Origin: Litoreibacter albidus
Lineage (GTDB): Bacteria > Pseudomonadota > Alphaproteobacteria > Rhodobacterales > Rhodobacteraceae
NCBI RefSeq assembly: GCF_900107015.1
Contig: NZ_FNOI01000002.1
Location: 558,001-622,000, forward strand
Length of the DNA: 64,000 nucleotides
Direction of reading: 5' to 3'
Shown here: positions 1 to 10,810 of the stretch, one piece after another
Numbering within the stretch: position 1 is the stretch's first letter
How the letters are laid out: each line of letters begins with the position of its first letter
The notes under the pieces: model-generated
What the model saw: only the letters and a program-made list of their open reading frames with translations
Database searches by the model: none
Told to the model about the DNA's origin: nothing
Made by a program: the position numbers and the translations under genes

Positions 1-672
1 TCGGGCGCTGAAGGTGGCGCTGAACCGCAAACCTGCCCGACATGTTCCGGCATGGGCAAAGTTCGCGCGCAACAGGGTTTCTTCACCGTGGAGCGCACCT
101 GCCCGACCTGCTCTGGCGTCGGCCAGATTATTAAAAACCCATGCCGCACCTGCGGCGGTTCTGGTCGCGAGGAAAAAGAGCGCTCCCTGAGCGTTAACAT
201 TCCTGCTGGTGTCGAAACGGGCACTCGCATTCGCCTCTCCGGCGAGGGTGAGGCCGGTTTGCGTGGCGGACCATCCGGCGACCTCTACATCTTCATCGAA
301 GTTGCAGAGCACGAGTTGTTCCAACGCGACGGTATCGACCTGTTCTGCCGCGTGCCTGTTTCCATGGCGACGGCGGCCATCGGTGGCGACGTGGAAGTCC
401 CTACTATCGACGGCGGACGCTCTCGCGTGAAGGTTCCCGCTGGTAGCCAGTCGGGACGCCAGATGCGCCTGCGCGCAAAAGGCATGCCAGCGCTGCGCGG
501 CGGCGGCACCGGTGACATGTTCATCGAGCTTGCGGTAGAGACGCCGGTCAACCTGACCAGCAAGCAAAAGGAACTGCTACGGGAGTTTGAGAAGCTAAGC
601 GAGGAGAACAACCCCCTCCTCACCAGCTTCTTCTCGAAGGTCAAATCCTTCTGGGCCGACATGAAAAACTAA
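1..672 (+). CDS. dnaJ: Chaperone protein DnaJ, C-terminal part (cut by window start)
   Basis: DnaJ (Hsp40) stimulates the ATPase of DnaK and delivers unfolded clients to it in the cytoplasm. The frame is open from base 1, so the J domain, the Gly/Phe linker and the first zinc motif lie outside the window; 223 residues are visible. Three of the four CxxCxGxG zinc motifs can be read (CPTCSGMG at visible residues 12-19, CPTCSGVG at 34-41, CRTCGGSG at 48-55), followed by the two client-binding beta domains and the C-terminal dimerisation segment. dnaK is expected just upstream but is not seen. A strong intrinsic terminator follows the stop codon immediately. Confidence 0.97.
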   Translation, partial: SGAEGGAEPQTCPTCSGMGKVRAQQGFFTVERTCPTCSGVGQIIKNPCRTCGGSGREEKERSLSVNIPAGVETGTRIRLSGEGEAGLRGGPSGDLYIFIEVAEHELFQRDGIDLFCRVPVSMATAAIGGDVEVPTIDGGRSRVKVPAGSQSGRQMRLRAKGMPALRGGGTGDMFIELAVETPVNLTSKQKELLREFEKLSEENNPLLTSFFSKVKSFWADMKN

Positions 673-677
673 ATAAG

Positions 678-707
678 GAAGCGCCCAAATCGGGCGCTTC
701 TTTTTTT
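678..707 (+). terminator. Intrinsic terminator of dnaJ
   Basis: A 9-bp stem (gaagcgccc at 678-686 pairing with gggcgcttc at 692-700, 5-base loop) is followed by seven T (701-707). The stop codon of the convergent malic enzyme gene (706-708) lies in the T tract, so the hairpin separates the two genes and may also slow leftward transcription. Confidence 0.9.
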
Positions 708-2964
708 ATCCGACGTTACATGCCGCCATGACCGCCATGTTAAGAATGTCGTTCGTGGACGACGTTGTGGAACAGATCTGAACAGGATGATCGACGCCGC
801 TTAGAATCGGGCCAATAACCGTCGCGCCGCCCATTTCCTGCATCAATTTCACCGAAATCGACGAGGAATGCCGTGCTGGCACAACCAACACATTCGCCGG
901 TCCGGACAGTCTGCAAAATGGATACTGCGCCAGCACATCGGGGTTCATGGCCACGTCAACGGTCATTTCGCCGTCATACTCGAAGTCAACGCCGCGACTA
1001 TCCAGCACCTTAGGTGCAATATGCATTTTCTCGGCGCGCTCACTTACCGGATAGCCAAAGGTAGAGAAGCTAACGAAGGCAACGCGCGGCTCCAAACCAA
1101 GGGACCGTGCCGTCGCCGCGCCGCGCTCCGCAATATCCGCCAGTGTGTTCTCATCCGGCCATTCGTGAACCAAAGTATCCGCGATCAAAACGATCCGACC
1201 GTTGCGCAGCAGTGCGGTGACGCCCACGGCGCCGTCCTTTGGGGACACGTCCAGCACGTGGTTGAGCAACTCAAGCACATGCGCTGATTTTCGTGTAGCA
1301 CCCGTGATCAACCCGTCCCCGTGCCCGTGCGCCAACATAAGCGCGGAGAAAACATGCCGGTCTCGGGACGCTAGCCGATGCACGTCCTGCGCGTCATATC
1401 CCTTGCGCTGGAGCCGACTGTAGAGGAACGAGCGGTACGTCTCCAAATGCTCCGTGTTGCGGGCATTCACAATGGTGAGCTCGCGGTATGCGTCCGCTAA
1501 CCCAGCTGCCGTTAGCTTTTCCTTAACGTCATCTTCACGACCGACAACCAAGGCCTGACCCAGACCAGACCGCTGGTAGGACACAGCCGCACGCAGCACC
1601 CGAATATCATCACCCTCCGCAAAGATCATGCGGGCGTTCTTCGTTCTGGCGCGGTTGTGCAGGCCTTCCAGCATGGACGCCGTGGGGTCCATACGGGATC
1701 GCAAGGCCACGGTGTAGGCGTCAAAATCTACGATAGCCTTGCGAGACACGCCCGTCTCGATACCGGCCTGCGCCACCGCAGGCGGGATCGTGTAGATCAA
1801 CCGCGGGTCAAAGGGCGTAGGGATAATGTAGTCGCGGCCGAACGTCAGTTTTTGCCCGTAAGCCACCGCGACTTCGTCGGGCACGTCTTCTCGCGCCAGC
1901 TTCGCAAGCGCCTCTGCGCAGGCAATTTTCATCGCGTCGTTGATCGTGCGGGCGCGAATGTCTAGCGCGCCGCGAAACAGATACGGGAAGCACAGCACGT
2001 TGTTTACTTGGTTCGGGTAGTCGGATCGGCCAGTGGCCACAATCGCGTCCGGCCGCACCTCATGCGCGTCCTCTGGCGTGATTTCCGGATCAGGGTTCGC
2101 CATCGCAAAGATAACGGGGTTGTCCGCCATCGACTTCACCATGTCCTGCGTGACCGCGCCCTTTGCCGATACGCCAAGGAAAACGTCAGCGCCAGTCATC
2201 GCCTCTTCAAGCGTGCGCTCCTTCGTGTTCGCGGCGTGCGCGGACTTCCACTGGTTCATGCCCTCGGTGCGGCCTTGGAAGATCACGCCTTTCGTGTCGC
2301 ATACAATACAGTTGTCATGCTTGGCACCCATGGCCTTAATCAGCTCAATACACGCAATGCCCGCAGCGCCTGCCCCGTTCAAAACAATCTTGCAGTCCTC
2401 GATTTTCTTGCCAGTTAAGTGCAGCGCATTCAGCAGCCCGGCAGCGCAAATCACGGCAGTGCCATGCTGGTCATCGTGGAAGACGGGGATGTCCATTTCT
2501 TCACGCAGCCGTTGCTCAATTATGAAACATTCCGGCGCCTTGATGTCCTCCAGGTTGATGCCGCCAAAGCTGGGCCCCATCAATCGGACTGCGTTAATGA
2601 ATTCGTCCGGATCTTCGGTATCCAACTCCAGATCAATGGAATTCACGTCAGCGAACCGCTTAAACAGAACCGACTTACCTTCCATCACCGGCTTAGAGGC
2701 GAGCGCCCCCAGATTGCCAAGGCCAAGGATCGCGGTGCCGTTTGAAATCACCGCCACCATGTTGCCTTTGGTCGTATAGTCATACGCCAGTTCTGGGTTT
2801 TCGGCGATTGCCTCTACTGGAACGGCGACACCGGGTGAGTATGCCAAACTAAGGTCGCGCTGCGTCGCCATCGGGGTGGAAGCGTTGATCTCTAACTTCC
2901 CCGGCGTCGGCTCCAAATGGTAGGATAGTGCCTCTTCATCGGTGACGCGGTTTTTCTTTGACAT
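706..2964 (-). CDS. maeB: NADP-dependent malic enzyme with phosphotransacetylase-like C-terminal domain
   Basis: The enzyme decarboxylates malate oxidatively to pyruvate with NADP+, feeding NADPH and acetyl-CoA supply. At 752 residues it has the normal length of the MaeB type: malic enzyme N-terminal and NAD-binding domains over roughly residues 1-430 (HDDQHGTA at 163-170, nucleotide-binding NGAGAAG at 196-202), then a phosphotransacetylase-like domain that in this family is regulatory. The frame stays open 62 codons further upstream, but I chose the ATG at 2964 because GGGAG sits about 9 bases before it and the homologous N-terminus (MSKKNRVT) begins there. It is divergent from mutS. Confidence 0.95.
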   Translation of the reverse strand: MSKKNRVTDEEALSYHLEPTPGKLEINASTPMATQRDLSLAYSPGVAVPVEAIAENPELAYDYTTKGNMVAVISNGTAILGLGNLGALASKPVMEGKSVLFKRFADVNSIDLELDTEDPDEFINAVRLMGPSFGGINLEDIKAPECFIIEQRLREEMDIPVFHDDQHGTAVICAAGLLNALHLTGKKIEDCKIVLNGAGAAGIACIELIKAMGAKHDNCIVCDTKGVIFQGRTEGMNQWKSAHAANTKERTLEEAMTGADVFLGVSAKGAVTQDMVKSMADNPVIFAMANPDPEITPEDAHEVRPDAIVATGRSDYPNQVNNVLCFPYLFRGALDIRARTINDAMKIACAEALAKLAREDVPDEVAVAYGQKLTFGRDYIIPTPFDPRLIYTIPPAVAQAGIETGVSRKAIVDFDAYTVALRSRMDPTASMLEGLHNRARTKNARMIFAEGDDIRVLRAAVSYQRSGLGQALVVGREDDVKEKLTAAGLADAYRELTIVNARNTEHLETYRSFLYSRLQRKGYDAQDVHRLASRDRHVFSALMLAHGHGDGLITGATRKSAHVLELLNHVLDVSPKDGAVGVTALLRNGRIVLIADTLVHEWPDENTLADIAERGAATARSLGLEPRVAFVSFSTFGYPVSERAEKMHIAPKVLDSRGVDFEYDGEMTVDVAMNPDVLAQYPFCRLSGPANVLVVPARHSSSISVKLMQEMGGATVIGPILSGVDHPVQICSTTSSTNDILNMAVMAACNVG

Positions 2965-3094
2965 GAACGGTTTCTCCCTTGAGCCAACGCCAAAGATAGC
3001 CAGCTTGCAGCCGCTCGACAACACGCCTTGGAATTCGGGGTTTCGCCCCCCCGCACGGACCTTTAGAATTCGCGCAAACACCAGGGGTGAAGTC

Positions 3095-5743
3095 TTGAAC
3101 GTCGCTAATGCATCCGTAACGCCAATGATGGCGCAATATCTGGACATCAAAGCCCAGTATCCTGACGCGCTACTCTTCTATCGGATGGGTGACTTTTATG
3201 AGTTGTTCTTCGACGATGCGGTCGCAGCGGCGGAAGCGCTTGATATTGCGTTAACCAAACGCGGCAAGCACTTGGGCAATGACATCCCGATGTGTGGCGT
3301 GCCCTTCCACGCGGCGGAGAATTACCTGTTAACCCTAATCCGCAAAGGGTTTCGGGTCGCCGTTGGGGAACAACTGGAAAGCCCCGCCGAGGCCAAAAAG
3401 CGCGGGTCAAAGTCCGTCGTCAAACGCGACGTTGTACGGTTGGTTACGCCAGGCACGTTAACCGAAGACAGCTTGCTGGAACCCCGCCGCCATAATTTTC
3501 TGGCGGCGTACTCCGAAATCCGTGGTGAGGGCGCGATCGCATGGGTTGATATCTCAACCGGTGACATGCGTGCAGGCCCCTGTTCCCGCATGCGCCTGTC
3601 GCCGGAGCTGGCACGGCTAGCCCCAAGCGAAATCTTGGTGTCTGATTCCGACTTCGACGAGCTGTCGCCGATTGTGGATGAAACAGGCTCTGCCATCACA
3701 CCGCTGAGTAAAGGCAGTTTCGACAGTACATCTGCCGAAAAACGCCTTATTAGTCTCTATTCGGTCGGATCTCTGGACGCATTCGGGACATTCTCGCGCT
3801 CTGAAATAGCTGCGCTTGGGGCGTTGGTCGATTACTTAGATATCACCCAGAAAGGTAAGCTGCCCTTATTGCGACCACCGGTACGCGAAGCCGCCAACCG
3901 AGTAATGCAGATCGACGGGGCTACCCGCCGAAATCTGGAGCTTTCACAAACGCTTAGCGGATCACGTAAAGGTTCTCTGCTCGACACAATTGACAGGACG
4001 CTAACGGCGGGCGGTGGGCGTCTTCTTGACAGAAAGCTCTCGAGCCCCTCCACTGACCTGAGCGAGCTTCAGGATCGACTTGATGCCGTTGAGGCATTCT
4101 CCACCGCTGCAAGCCTGCGCACCGACCTGCGCGATGCCTTGCGCAAAGTGCCGGACATGGATCGGGCTTTGTCACGGATCGCCGTGAATAGGGGCGGCCC
4201 TAGGGACTTGGTGTCGCTTCGGACAGGGCTAGAACAGTGTCTAACACTGCATAAAATGCTTTCCGACGCTCGTTTGGCCCCAGCGGTGGAGCGCGCTGTC
4301 ACTGACCTTGGCGGGCACGACGATATTCTTGGTTTACTGCAACAAACGTTGAACGCGGAAGTGCCCTTGCTTGCGCGGGATGGCGGGTTCGTAGCATCGG
4401 GCTACCACGCGGAGCTTGATGAGATGCGTCAACTCCGCGACGACGGCCGCAAGATCATCGCAGAACGTCAGGCACAGTACGCCGCCGAAACGGGCATTTC
4501 TGCATTGAAGATCAAGCATAACAACGTTTTGGGCTACTTTATTGAAACAACGGCGGCCCATGCCGAGAAGATGCTGGCCCCGCCCCTGTCGGATCACTTC
4601 ATGCACCGCCAGACCACCGCCAACGCAATCCGGTTCACAACCCTAGAGCTGTCGGAACTTGAAACGAAGATTCTGAACGCTGGCGGTCGCGCCACCGCTA
4701 TAGAATTGCAGGTGTTCACAGACCTATGCGCCCGCGTGCTGGACGTCAGCGCGAACCTCTTCGCTGCTGCCGGCGCGCTATCACAGATCGACGTATTCGC
4801 GGCACTCGCTGACTTGGCCGCGTCAGAGGATTGGGTCCGCCCCAAAATCGACGATTCACGTGCCTTTGCCATCACAGGCGGCCGCCACCCCGTGGTTGAG
4901 AAGGCGTTGAAAGATCAAGGTGCCGCACCGTTCATCGCGAACGGGTGCGATTTGTCTGCTGCAGCGAACGCGTCCAGTATTTGGCTGCTCACCGGTCCCA
5001 ACATGGCAGGTAAGTCGACGTTTTTGCGGCAGAACGCGATTATCGCTCTTTTGGCCCAAATAGGGTCTTATGTGCCTGCTGACTCTGCCCACATCGGATT
5101 GGTTTCACAGCTGTTCAGCCGCGTCGGCGCGTCCGATGATCTGGCGCGCGGGCGCTCTACCTTTATGGTGGAAATGGTCGAAACGGCCGCCATCCTGAAC
5201 CAAGCAGACGAACGGGCCTTGGTCATCCTTGATGAGATCGGCCGCGGCACCGCAACTTACGACGGCCTTTCGATCGCATGGGCCACGCTTGAACATTTGC
5301 ACGCCACGAACACCTGCCGTGCCCTGTTTGCGACGCACTATCACGAGTTAACCGCCCTTGCTGGCAAGCTTCCCGGCGTGGAGAACGCCACGGTTACCGT
5401 GAAAGAATGGGACGGTGACGTTATCTTCCTGCACGAAGTAAAGCGCGGCGCCGCCGACCGATCCTACGGGGTGCAGGTCGCAAAGCTGGCGGGCCTGCCA
5501 TCATCGGTGATTGATCGGGCGCGCGTGGTGCTAGAACAACTGGAAAAAGGGGAACGTGAAGGCGGGGCGCGCCAGAAAGCGTTGATCGACGACCTGCCGT
5601 TGTTCGCATCCGCGCCTGCACCGAAACCAGTCGCAAAAACGTCGCCCGCCGACGACCGACTAAAAGAAATCTCGCCCGACGAATTAACGCCGCGCGAGGC
5701 CTTGCAGTTACTTTACGAATTGAAAGACTTAAGCGGGGGTTGA
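3095..5743 (+). CDS. mutS: DNA mismatch repair protein MutS
   Basis: MutS recognises mismatches and small loops and recruits MutL in post-replicative repair. The 882-residue protein has the full family length: mismatch-recognition Phe-x-Glu (FYE, residues 34-36), connector, lever and clamp domains, Walker A GPNMAGKS near 634-641, and the Walker B/signature region after it. The start is inferred: TTG at 3095 has AGGGGTGA ending about 4 bases upstream and gives a short leader before the conserved TPMMAQYL; the frame is open further upstream and an ATG at 3125 is the alternative. The last 15 bases overlap the convergent grpE gene. Confidence 0.95.
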   Translation: MNVANASVTPMMAQYLDIKAQYPDALLFYRMGDFYELFFDDAVAAAEALDIALTKRGKHLGNDIPMCGVPFHAAENYLLTLIRKGFRVAVGEQLESPAEAKKRGSKSVVKRDVVRLVTPGTLTEDSLLEPRRHNFLAAYSEIRGEGAIAWVDISTGDMRAGPCSRMRLSPELARLAPSEILVSDSDFDELSPIVDETGSAITPLSKGSFDSTSAEKRLISLYSVGSLDAFGTFSRSEIAALGALVDYLDITQKGKLPLLRPPVREAANRVMQIDGATRRNLELSQTLSGSRKGSLLDTIDRTLTAGGGRLLDRKLSSPSTDLSELQDRLDAVEAFSTAASLRTDLRDALRKVPDMDRALSRIAVNRGGPRDLVSLRTGLEQCLTLHKMLSDARLAPAVERAVTDLGGHDDILGLLQQTLNAEVPLLARDGGFVASGYHAELDEMRQLRDDGRKIIAERQAQYAAETGISALKIKHNNVLGYFIETTAAHAEKMLAPPLSDHFMHRQTTANAIRFTTLELSELETKILNAGGRATAIELQVFTDLCARVLDVSANLFAAAGALSQIDVFAALADLAASEDWVRPKIDDSRAFAITGGRHPVVEKALKDQGAAPFIANGCDLSAAANASSIWLLTGPNMAGKSTFLRQNAIIALLAQIGSYVPADSAHIGLVSQLFSRVGASDDLARGRSTFMVEMVETAAILNQADERALVILDEIGRGTATYDGLSIAWATLEHLHATNTCRALFATHYHELTALAGKLPGVENATVTVKEWDGDVIFLHEVKRGAADRSYGVQVAKLAGLPSSVIDRARVVLEQLEKGEREGGARQKALIDDLPLFASAPAPKPVAKTSPADDRLKEISPDELTPREALQLLYELKDLSGG

Positions 5744-6280
5744 GGAAACCCCGACCTGTGCGGGCCGCAGCAAGCGGTCGTGCAACAGGAAGCCTTCGGC
5801 CATCACTTGGATGATGTCACCGGCTTTGGTGCCTGGTAGCGGTGCTTCAAACATCGCTTGGTGCAGTTGTGGGTCAAAGCGGTCGCCCACTTCGGGAACA
5901 ACTGGTTCGATCTTGTGTTTGCCGAAAACGTGGATCAATTCACGCAGCGTAAGCTCTACACCCTCGAAGACGGCTTTCGCCGCTTCGCGCTGTGCGTCGT
6001 CAGCGGCGTCCAGCGCACGGCGTAGGTTGTCATAGACCGGCAGCATATCTTTAGCCAACTTCGTGCCGCCATACTGCTCTGCTTCACGGCGGTCGCGCTC
6101 CCCACGTTTGCGTGTGTTTTCAACGTCAGCCATCGTGCGCAGGAGGCGGTCTTTCAGCATGTCGCGCTCTTCAATCAGCGCCTGCAGTTCATCATTTTCT
6201 TCCATGATATCTACAGTCTCTTCGGCCATGGCCTCCAAGTGATCTGTTTGGAAATCATCTTCTTTGTTCGCGTCAGACAT
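5729..6280 (-). CDS. grpE: Nucleotide exchange factor GrpE
   Basis: GrpE releases ADP from DnaK and so resets the DnaK/DnaJ chaperone cycle. The 183-residue protein has an acidic N-terminus, a long helical dimerisation region (residues about 30-110, with the family pattern [12 protein letters not shown]) and a C-terminal beta domain containing HQAMFEAP. It lies 8 bases downstream of hrcA on the same strand, an hrcA-grpE heat-shock operon as in other alphaproteobacteria. The 3' end overlaps mutS by 15 bases. Confidence 0.96.
   Translation of the reverse strand: MSDANKEDDFQTDHLEAMAEETVDIMEENDELQALIEERDMLKDRLLRTMADVENTRKRGERDRREAEQYGGTKLAKDMLPVYDNLRRALDAADDAQREAAKAVFEGVELTLRELIHVFGKHKIEPVVPEVGDRFDPQLHQAMFEAPLPGTKAGDIIQVMAEGFLLHDRLLRPAQVGVSSTPA
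5736..5752. terminator. Hairpin at the overlapping mutS/grpE ends
   Basis: A 6-bp stem (ggggtt / aacccc, 5-base loop) lies exactly where the convergent mutS and grpE stop codons overlap. There is no T tract on either side, so an intrinsic terminator is uncertain; a shared mRNA-end hairpin is possible. Confidence 0.3.
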
Positions 6281-6288
6281 TTGTACCT

Positions 6289-7350
6289 CTACCCGCCGTC
6301 CGAAATCAGTTTACCAACCATCTGCGCCGTATAATTCACGATGGGCACGATACGCCCGTAGTTCAGTCGTGTCGGGCCAATCACGCCCACTGCGCCGATG
6401 ATCTTACGATCAGAGTTCATATAGGGAGAGACCACCAAAGAGGAACCCGAAAGTGAAAAGAGTTTGTTCTCAGAGCCAATAAAAATGCGCACACCGTCGC
6501 CTGCGTCGGTCAACTCCAGAAATTCGGCAATGTCACGCTTACGCTCTAGGTCGTCAAACAGCGCACGCACCCGCTCCAGCGCGCTTGAATCCTCCGCGCT
6601 CTCGATCAGATTCGATCTACCGCGCACGATAAGTCGCTCGATCGGCTCGCCCTCATTTTCCCAAACGGCCAATCCCGTTTCGACAAGATCCTGCGCCAGA
6701 ACGTCCAACTCTTGTCGGCGCGATTTGATTTCGTTGGCGATGCGCCCGCGCAGTTCTGAGATGGTAGAGCCAACGGCGAGCGCATTAAGGAAGTTCGCCG
6801 CCTCCCGCATGGATGACGGTGTTTGCCCGATGGGCGGGGTGAACACGCGGTTTTCCACGTGGCCATCGGCGAAGACCAGCACGACCAGCGCCCGCTCCGC
6901 TGCCAGACTGACGAACTCAATATGTTTAATCGGTGCTTCATGCTTCGGTGTCAGCACGAGGCTGGCCCCGTGGGTCAACCCCGACAGCGCAGAACCGATC
7001 CTGTCGAGCATCACCCCCACATCGCGGTCGTTGCTGCCCAGCGTCGCATCCAGCTTTTCGCGGTCTTGATGCGTGACCTCGTCCATCTCTAGCAATCCGT
7101 CGACAAACATCCGCAAACCGGCTTGCGTTGGAATGCGCCCCGCAGAGACATGCGGGCTATCCAGAAGCCCCAACATCTCAAGGTCTTGCATCACGTTTCT
7201 AATAGTCGCAGCGCTCACACTTTCGGATAATGTGCGCGTCAACGTTCTGGAGCCAACTGGCTCCCCACTGGACAGGTACGATTCCACAATCCGTTGAAAA
7301 ACCTCACGGCTACGGGCATTCATTTGGGACAAAGAGGTATCCTGGGTCAT
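6289..7350 (-). CDS. hrcA: Heat-inducible transcription repressor HrcA
   Basis: HrcA represses chaperone genes by binding CIRCE operators and is itself folded with help from GroEL. The 353-residue protein starts with a winged helix-turn-helix (motif [13 protein letters not shown] near residues 46-58, then [10 protein letters not shown]), followed by the GAF-like dimerisation domain and the C-terminal region ending [10 protein letters not shown]. It is the first gene of the hrcA-grpE pair and is divergent from rph. I see no CIRCE inverted repeat in the 96-base gap, so its target genes (typically groESL) must lie elsewhere. Confidence 0.95.
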   Translation of the reverse strand: MTQDTSLSQMNARSREVFQRIVESYLSSGEPVGSRTLTRTLSESVSAATIRNVMQDLEMLGLLDSPHVSAGRIPTQAGLRMFVDGLLEMDEVTHQDREKLDATLGSNDRDVGVMLDRIGSALSGLTHGASLVLTPKHEAPIKHIEFVSLAAERALVVLVFADGHVENRVFTPPIGQTPSSMREAANFLNALAVGSTISELRGRIANEIKSRRQELDVLAQDLVETGLAVWENEGEPIERLIVRGRSNLIESAEDSSALERVRALFDDLERKRDIAEFLELTDAGDGVRIFIGSENKLFSLSGSSLVVSPYMNSDRKIIGAVGVIGPTRLNYGRIVPIVNYTAQMVGKLISDGG

Positions 7351-7446
7351 AGTCCTACTTCTCTCGCGGTGGTCTCATCCGTCAATGTGGCTTGCAACCT
7401 AGCGTATCACAAGGGTATCTGGACCCGTTCCAACAGGAGAATTGCC

Positions 7447-8160
7447 ATGCGCCCCTCTGGCCGCCAGCTTGACGAAATGCGTTCCATCACAATCGAAACC
7501 AATGTGACCCGCCACGCGGAGGGTTCTTGTTTGATTAAGTGCGGCGATACGCATGTTTTGTGCACCGCATCAGTTGATGAGCGCGTTCCATCCTTCTTGC
7601 GCAATTCGGGCCTGGGCTGGGTGACTGCCGAATACGGCATGCTGCCCCGTGCGACGCACACGCGGATGAATCGCGAAGCCAAACGCGGCCAATCAGGTCG
7701 CACGCAGGAAATTCAGCGCCTTATCGGTCGTTCTTTGCGTGCTGGCGTTGATCGCGTTGCCATGGGCGAGCGTCAGATCGTCGTTGATTGTGATGTCATC
7801 CAAGCCGACGGCGGAACACGCTGCGCGTCGATCACTGGCGGTTGGGTCGCCCTTCGCTTGGCCGTTAACGCCCTGATGAAGGCTGGCGACATCAAAACCG
7901 ACCCCCTTACCGATCACGTTGCAGCGGTCAGCTGTGGCATCTACGCGGGCCAGCCGGTTCTTGATCTGGACTACCCAGAGGACAGCGACGCCGGAACAGA
8001 CGCCAATTTTGTCATGACCGGCAGCATGGGCCTGATTGAGGTCCAAGGATCAGCCGAAGGCGCAACATTCAGCCGCGCCGAGCTGAACCAGTTGATGGAT
8101 CTTGCGGAAAAAGGCGTCGCGGAGCTGACCGCCGCACAAAAAGCAGCTGTTGAGGGCTAA
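7447..8160 (+). CDS. rph: Ribonuclease PH
   Basis: RNase PH is a phosphate-dependent 3'-5' exoribonuclease that trims tRNA 3' ends. The 237-residue protein has the standard family length and begins [12 protein letters not shown]. The frame is open upstream, but the ATG at 7447 is preceded by AGGAGA at 7435-7440, which decides the start. Visible family segments include [17 protein letters not shown] and [17 protein letters not shown]. It heads a tight rightward operon with rdgB and hemW. Confidence 0.96.
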   Translation: MRPSGRQLDEMRSITIETNVTRHAEGSCLIKCGDTHVLCTASVDERVPSFLRNSGLGWVTAEYGMLPRATHTRMNREAKRGQSGRTQEIQRLIGRSLRAGVDRVAMGERQIVVDCDVIQADGGTRCASITGGWVALRLAVNALMKAGDIKTDPLTDHVAAVSCGIYAGQPVLDLDYPEDSDAGTDANFVMTGSMGLIEVQGSAEGATFSRAELNQLMDLAEKGVAELTAAQKAAVEG

Positions 8161-8163
8161 GTC

Positions 8164-8772
8164 ATGCGGAAATTTACTGGCGATACGTTGCTGGTGGCGA
8201 CCCACAACGCGGGCAAACTGGAAGAAATTTCGGCGCTACTAGAACCTTACGGCATCAAAGTCACGTCAGCCGCAGATCACAGCCTGCCAGAACCCGATGA
8301 AACCGAAACGACCTTTGCTGGTAACGCGCGGATCAAAGCGCACGCTGCGGCAAAGGCCACAGGTTTACCGGCGTTGGCCGACGACAGTGGGATCGAGGTT
8401 GACTGCCTAAACGGCGCGCCCGGCGTCTATACAGCCGACTGGTCAGAAACACCGAACGGCCGCGACTTCGTGCTCGCTATGACGAGAACTCATGATGAGG
8501 TCATCAAAACCGGTGCGCCGGCCCCTTGGACCGCCCGTTTCTGCGCCACGCTCGTTTTGGCATGGCCCGATGGCCACGACGAGGTATTCGCGGGAACCAT
8601 GGCAGGCCAACTGGTTTGGCCAATGCGCGGCGATCAAGGGCACGGCTACGACCCGATCTTCAAGCCCAACGGCTACGACATCACATTTGGCGAGATGGAC
8701 CGTTGGGAGAAAAACAAGATCAGTCACCGCGCCAAGGCCTTTGCCAAACTGGTAAAAGCCTTTGAATCCTGA
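8164..8772 (+). CDS. rdgB: Non-canonical purine NTP pyrophosphatase, RdgB/HAM1 family
   Basis: The enzyme hydrolyses dITP, ITP and XTP to monophosphates and keeps deaminated purines out of DNA and RNA. The 202-residue protein carries the substrate-binding motif ATHNAGKLEE (residues 12-21), the acidic LADDSGIEVD region and the C-terminal SHRAKAF motif. It starts 3 bases after rph and its stop overlaps the proposed hemW start, indicating translational coupling. Confidence 0.96.
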   Translation: MRKFTGDTLLVATHNAGKLEEISALLEPYGIKVTSAADHSLPEPDETETTFAGNARIKAHAAAKATGLPALADDSGIEVDCLNGAPGVYTADWSETPNGRDFVLAMTRTHDEVIKTGAPAPWTARFCATLVLAWPDGHDEVFAGTMAGQLVWPMRGDQGHGYDPIFKPNGYDITFGEMDRWEKNKISHRAKAFAKLVKAFES

Positions 8773-9922
8773 GAACTGGCAACGCGCCGGCTTTGGCGTC
8801 TACGTCCATTGGCCGTTCTGTCAGGCAAAATGCCCCTATTGTGATTTTAACAGCCACGTCTCGAAGAATGTGGACCAAACCGCGTGGGTTAGAGCCTATT
8901 TGAGCGAATTAGACCGGCTGGCCGCGGTTACGCCTGACCGCATCGTCAGCACCATTTTCTTCGGTGGTGGCACGCCAAGCTTGATGCTGCCCGAAACGGT
9001 TGATGCAATTATTGGGCGTATACGGAAAAACTGGCGGTGTACCAATGACATAGAGGTCACGCTTGAAGCGAACCCTACCTCAGTAGAAGCCTCTCGGTTT
9101 CGAGGGTTTCAGCTCGCGGGCGTCAACCGTATATCTATGGGCATTCAGGCTCTAAACGACCCCGACCTCAGACGCTTAGGCAGGCTCCACACTGTTAAAG
9201 AGGCAGAGCAAGCCTTTGATGTAGCGAGGAATATTTTTGAACGCGTCAGTTTCGATCTAATCTATGCACGTCAGGATCAAACCGCCCGCGACTGGGAAGC
9301 GGAGCTTACCCGTGCGCTTGATATGGCAGCGGACCACCTGTCTCTCTATCAACTGACCATTGAGGATGGCACTGCCTTTGGCGACCGGTTTGCACGCGGG
9401 GGGCTTGCCGGGCTGCCAAGCGAAGATTTGTCCGCTGATCTCTTCGAGATCACTCAAGACCTGACCGAACAACACGGCTTTTCCGCATATGAAGTGTCTA
9501 ATCACGCCAAAGCGGGTCAAGAATCGCGCCATAACCTTGTATATTGGCGTGGCGGCGATTACGTCGGCGTCGGCCCAGGTGCGCACGGACGTTTTGATGC
9601 AAACGGTGCGCGCTACGCGACGGAGACCTATCTGGCGCCAACCAAATGGCTGGACGAAGTCAGTTCGCGTGGAAATGGTGAAAGTGTCAAAAACGCGCTC
9701 TCAAAAGAAGAGCAGGCCTTAGAGTATCTTCTAATGTCCCTCAGGCTAGCCGAAGGCTGTGACTTAGATCGGCTATATAGCTTAGATGTAAATGCTATTT
9801 CATCAAATAAAATCAACGAGTTGTCCGAATCTGGCCACCTAGTCGCGAATGCCGGACGCATAGCGGTACCCGCGAATTCGCGTATACTGCTGAACTCTAT
9901 ATTGGCAAGATTACTGGCGTAA
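8762..9922 (+). CDS. hemW: Radical SAM heme chaperone HemW
   Basis: HemW-type proteins bind heme and a 4Fe-4S cluster and are thought to deliver heme to apoproteins; older records call them HemN-like coproporphyrinogen oxidases. The 386-residue protein has the CxxxCxxC cluster motif (C20, C24, C27) and the iron-binding-region motif HWPFC. The best start is TTG at 8762, overlapping the rdgB stop by 11 bases and giving the expected short N-terminus before GFGVYVHWPFC. The last third is visibly AT-richer in codon choice than rph and rdgB, like the neighbouring par genes. Confidence 0.92.
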   Translation: MNPENWQRAGFGVYVHWPFCQAKCPYCDFNSHVSKNVDQTAWVRAYLSELDRLAAVTPDRIVSTIFFGGGTPSLMLPETVDAIIGRIRKNWRCTNDIEVTLEANPTSVEASRFRGFQLAGVNRISMGIQALNDPDLRRLGRLHTVKEAEQAFDVARNIFERVSFDLIYARQDQTARDWEAELTRALDMAADHLSLYQLTIEDGTAFGDRFARGGLAGLPSEDLSADLFEITQDLTEQHGFSAYEVSNHAKAGQESRHNLVYWRGGDYVGVGPGAHGRFDANGARYATETYLAPTKWLDEVSSRGNGESVKNALSKEEQALEYLLMSLRLAEGCDLDRLYSLDVNAISSNKINELSESGHLVANAGRIAVPANSRILLNSILARLLA

Positions 9923-9943
9923 CGCCGCTAGTTTCCTGCCAAT
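9901..9943. terminator. Nested inverted repeat at the hemW/parB convergent junction
   Basis: An outer 7-bp repeat (attggca at 9901-9907, tgccaat at 9937-9943) encloses an inner 11-bp palindrome (ggcgt-a-acgcc, 9916-9926). It spans the two stop codons, which are 5 bases apart. No T tract follows in either direction, so a termination role is only a guess. Confidence 0.3.
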
Positions 9944-10809
9944 ATGCGGCACAGCTCGTCTAGTTGCTCAAAGTCTTTGTAGCTGATGGTAATTCGCCCA
10001 CCTTCGGTGCCCGCTTTGTGATCGATGCTAACTGGCATCTTCAAAGTCGCCGACAGATCGCCCTCCAACGCCTTAGTATCAGCGTCTTTTTCTTTCTGGG
10101 CCTTTGGCTTTACGGCCTTTGGGCCAGCCAAGCCAACCTTCGCCAACCGCTCCGTTTCGCGAACAGATAACCCGTTTTTCACCACCTTACGGGCGAGCTC
10201 GCTCGCGTTGTCCGTCGTGATCAGCGCGCGCGCGTGCCCGATCGTCAGATCCCCCTGCCTTAAAAGCAAAACGACATCATCAGGCAAATTTAGCAGCCGC
10301 ATCAAATTCGCGATATGGCTCCGGCTTTTACCAAGGGCGCTGGCAAGCTGCTCTTGGGTGTGACCAAATTTATCTTGCAGTTGACGGTAGCCCATCGCCT
10401 CTTCGACAGGGTTCAGATCCGCCCGCTGGATGTTCTCGATAATCGCAATTTCAAGGACTTCCGTGTCGTTGAGTTCGCGCAAAACCACAGGCACTTCATG
10501 AAGTTGCGCCATTTGCGCTGCGCGCCACCGCCGCTCCCCTGCGACAATCTCAAACCTGTCCGCATGCTTAGGATGGACACGAACGATCAGGGGCTGAATG
10601 ATACCCTTCGTGCGGAGCGATTCTGCCAGCTCTTCCAGGTTCTCTTTTACAAAATCACGGCGCGGCTGGTCCGGGTTCGGCTCGATCCGTTCAATCGGAA
10701 CGATGCGTTCACCGACACCTGAACTGCTCTCTGACTTAGACGGCGTAGCCACATCAATATCCGCCATCAATGCGGATAAGCCGCGCCCCAAACCACGTTT
10801 TTCCACCAT
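9928..10809 (-). CDS. parB: Chromosome partitioning protein ParB
   Basis: ParB binds parS sites near the origin, loads and spreads as a CTP-dependent clamp, and works with ParA to segregate the origin region. The 293-residue protein has the chromosomal-type N-terminus (LGRGLSALM), the CTP-binding GERRWRAAQM motif (91-100), a helix-turn-helix around 150-172 (TQEQLASALGKSRSHIANL) and a C-terminal dimerisation domain. It follows parA with one base between and is last in the leftward mnmG-rsmG-parA-parB cluster. Two perfect parS sites lie 1.4 and 3.3 kb upstream. Confidence 0.97.
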   Translation of the reverse strand: MVEKRGLGRGLSALMADIDVATPSKSESSSGVGERIVPIERIEPNPDQPRRDFVKENLEELAESLRTKGIIQPLIVRVHPKHADRFEIVAGERRWRAAQMAQLHEVPVVLRELNDTEVLEIAIIENIQRADLNPVEEAMGYRQLQDKFGHTQEQLASALGKSRSHIANLMRLLNLPDDVVLLLRQGDLTIGHARALITTDNASELARKVVKNGLSVRETERLAKVGLAGPKAVKPKAQKEKDADTKALEGDLSATLKMPVSIDHKAGTEGGRITISYKDFEQLDELCRILAGN

Positions 10810-10810
10810 T

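Noticed and set aside
2965-3150. N-terminal extension of the malic enzyme
   Set aside because: The frame is open, but the extra 62 residues are not part of the family and run into the mutS start region; a good ribosome site sits before ATG 2964.
7351-7446. CIRCE operator for HrcA between hrcA and rph
   Set aside because: No TTAGCACTC/GAGTGCTAA inverted repeat is present in the gap.
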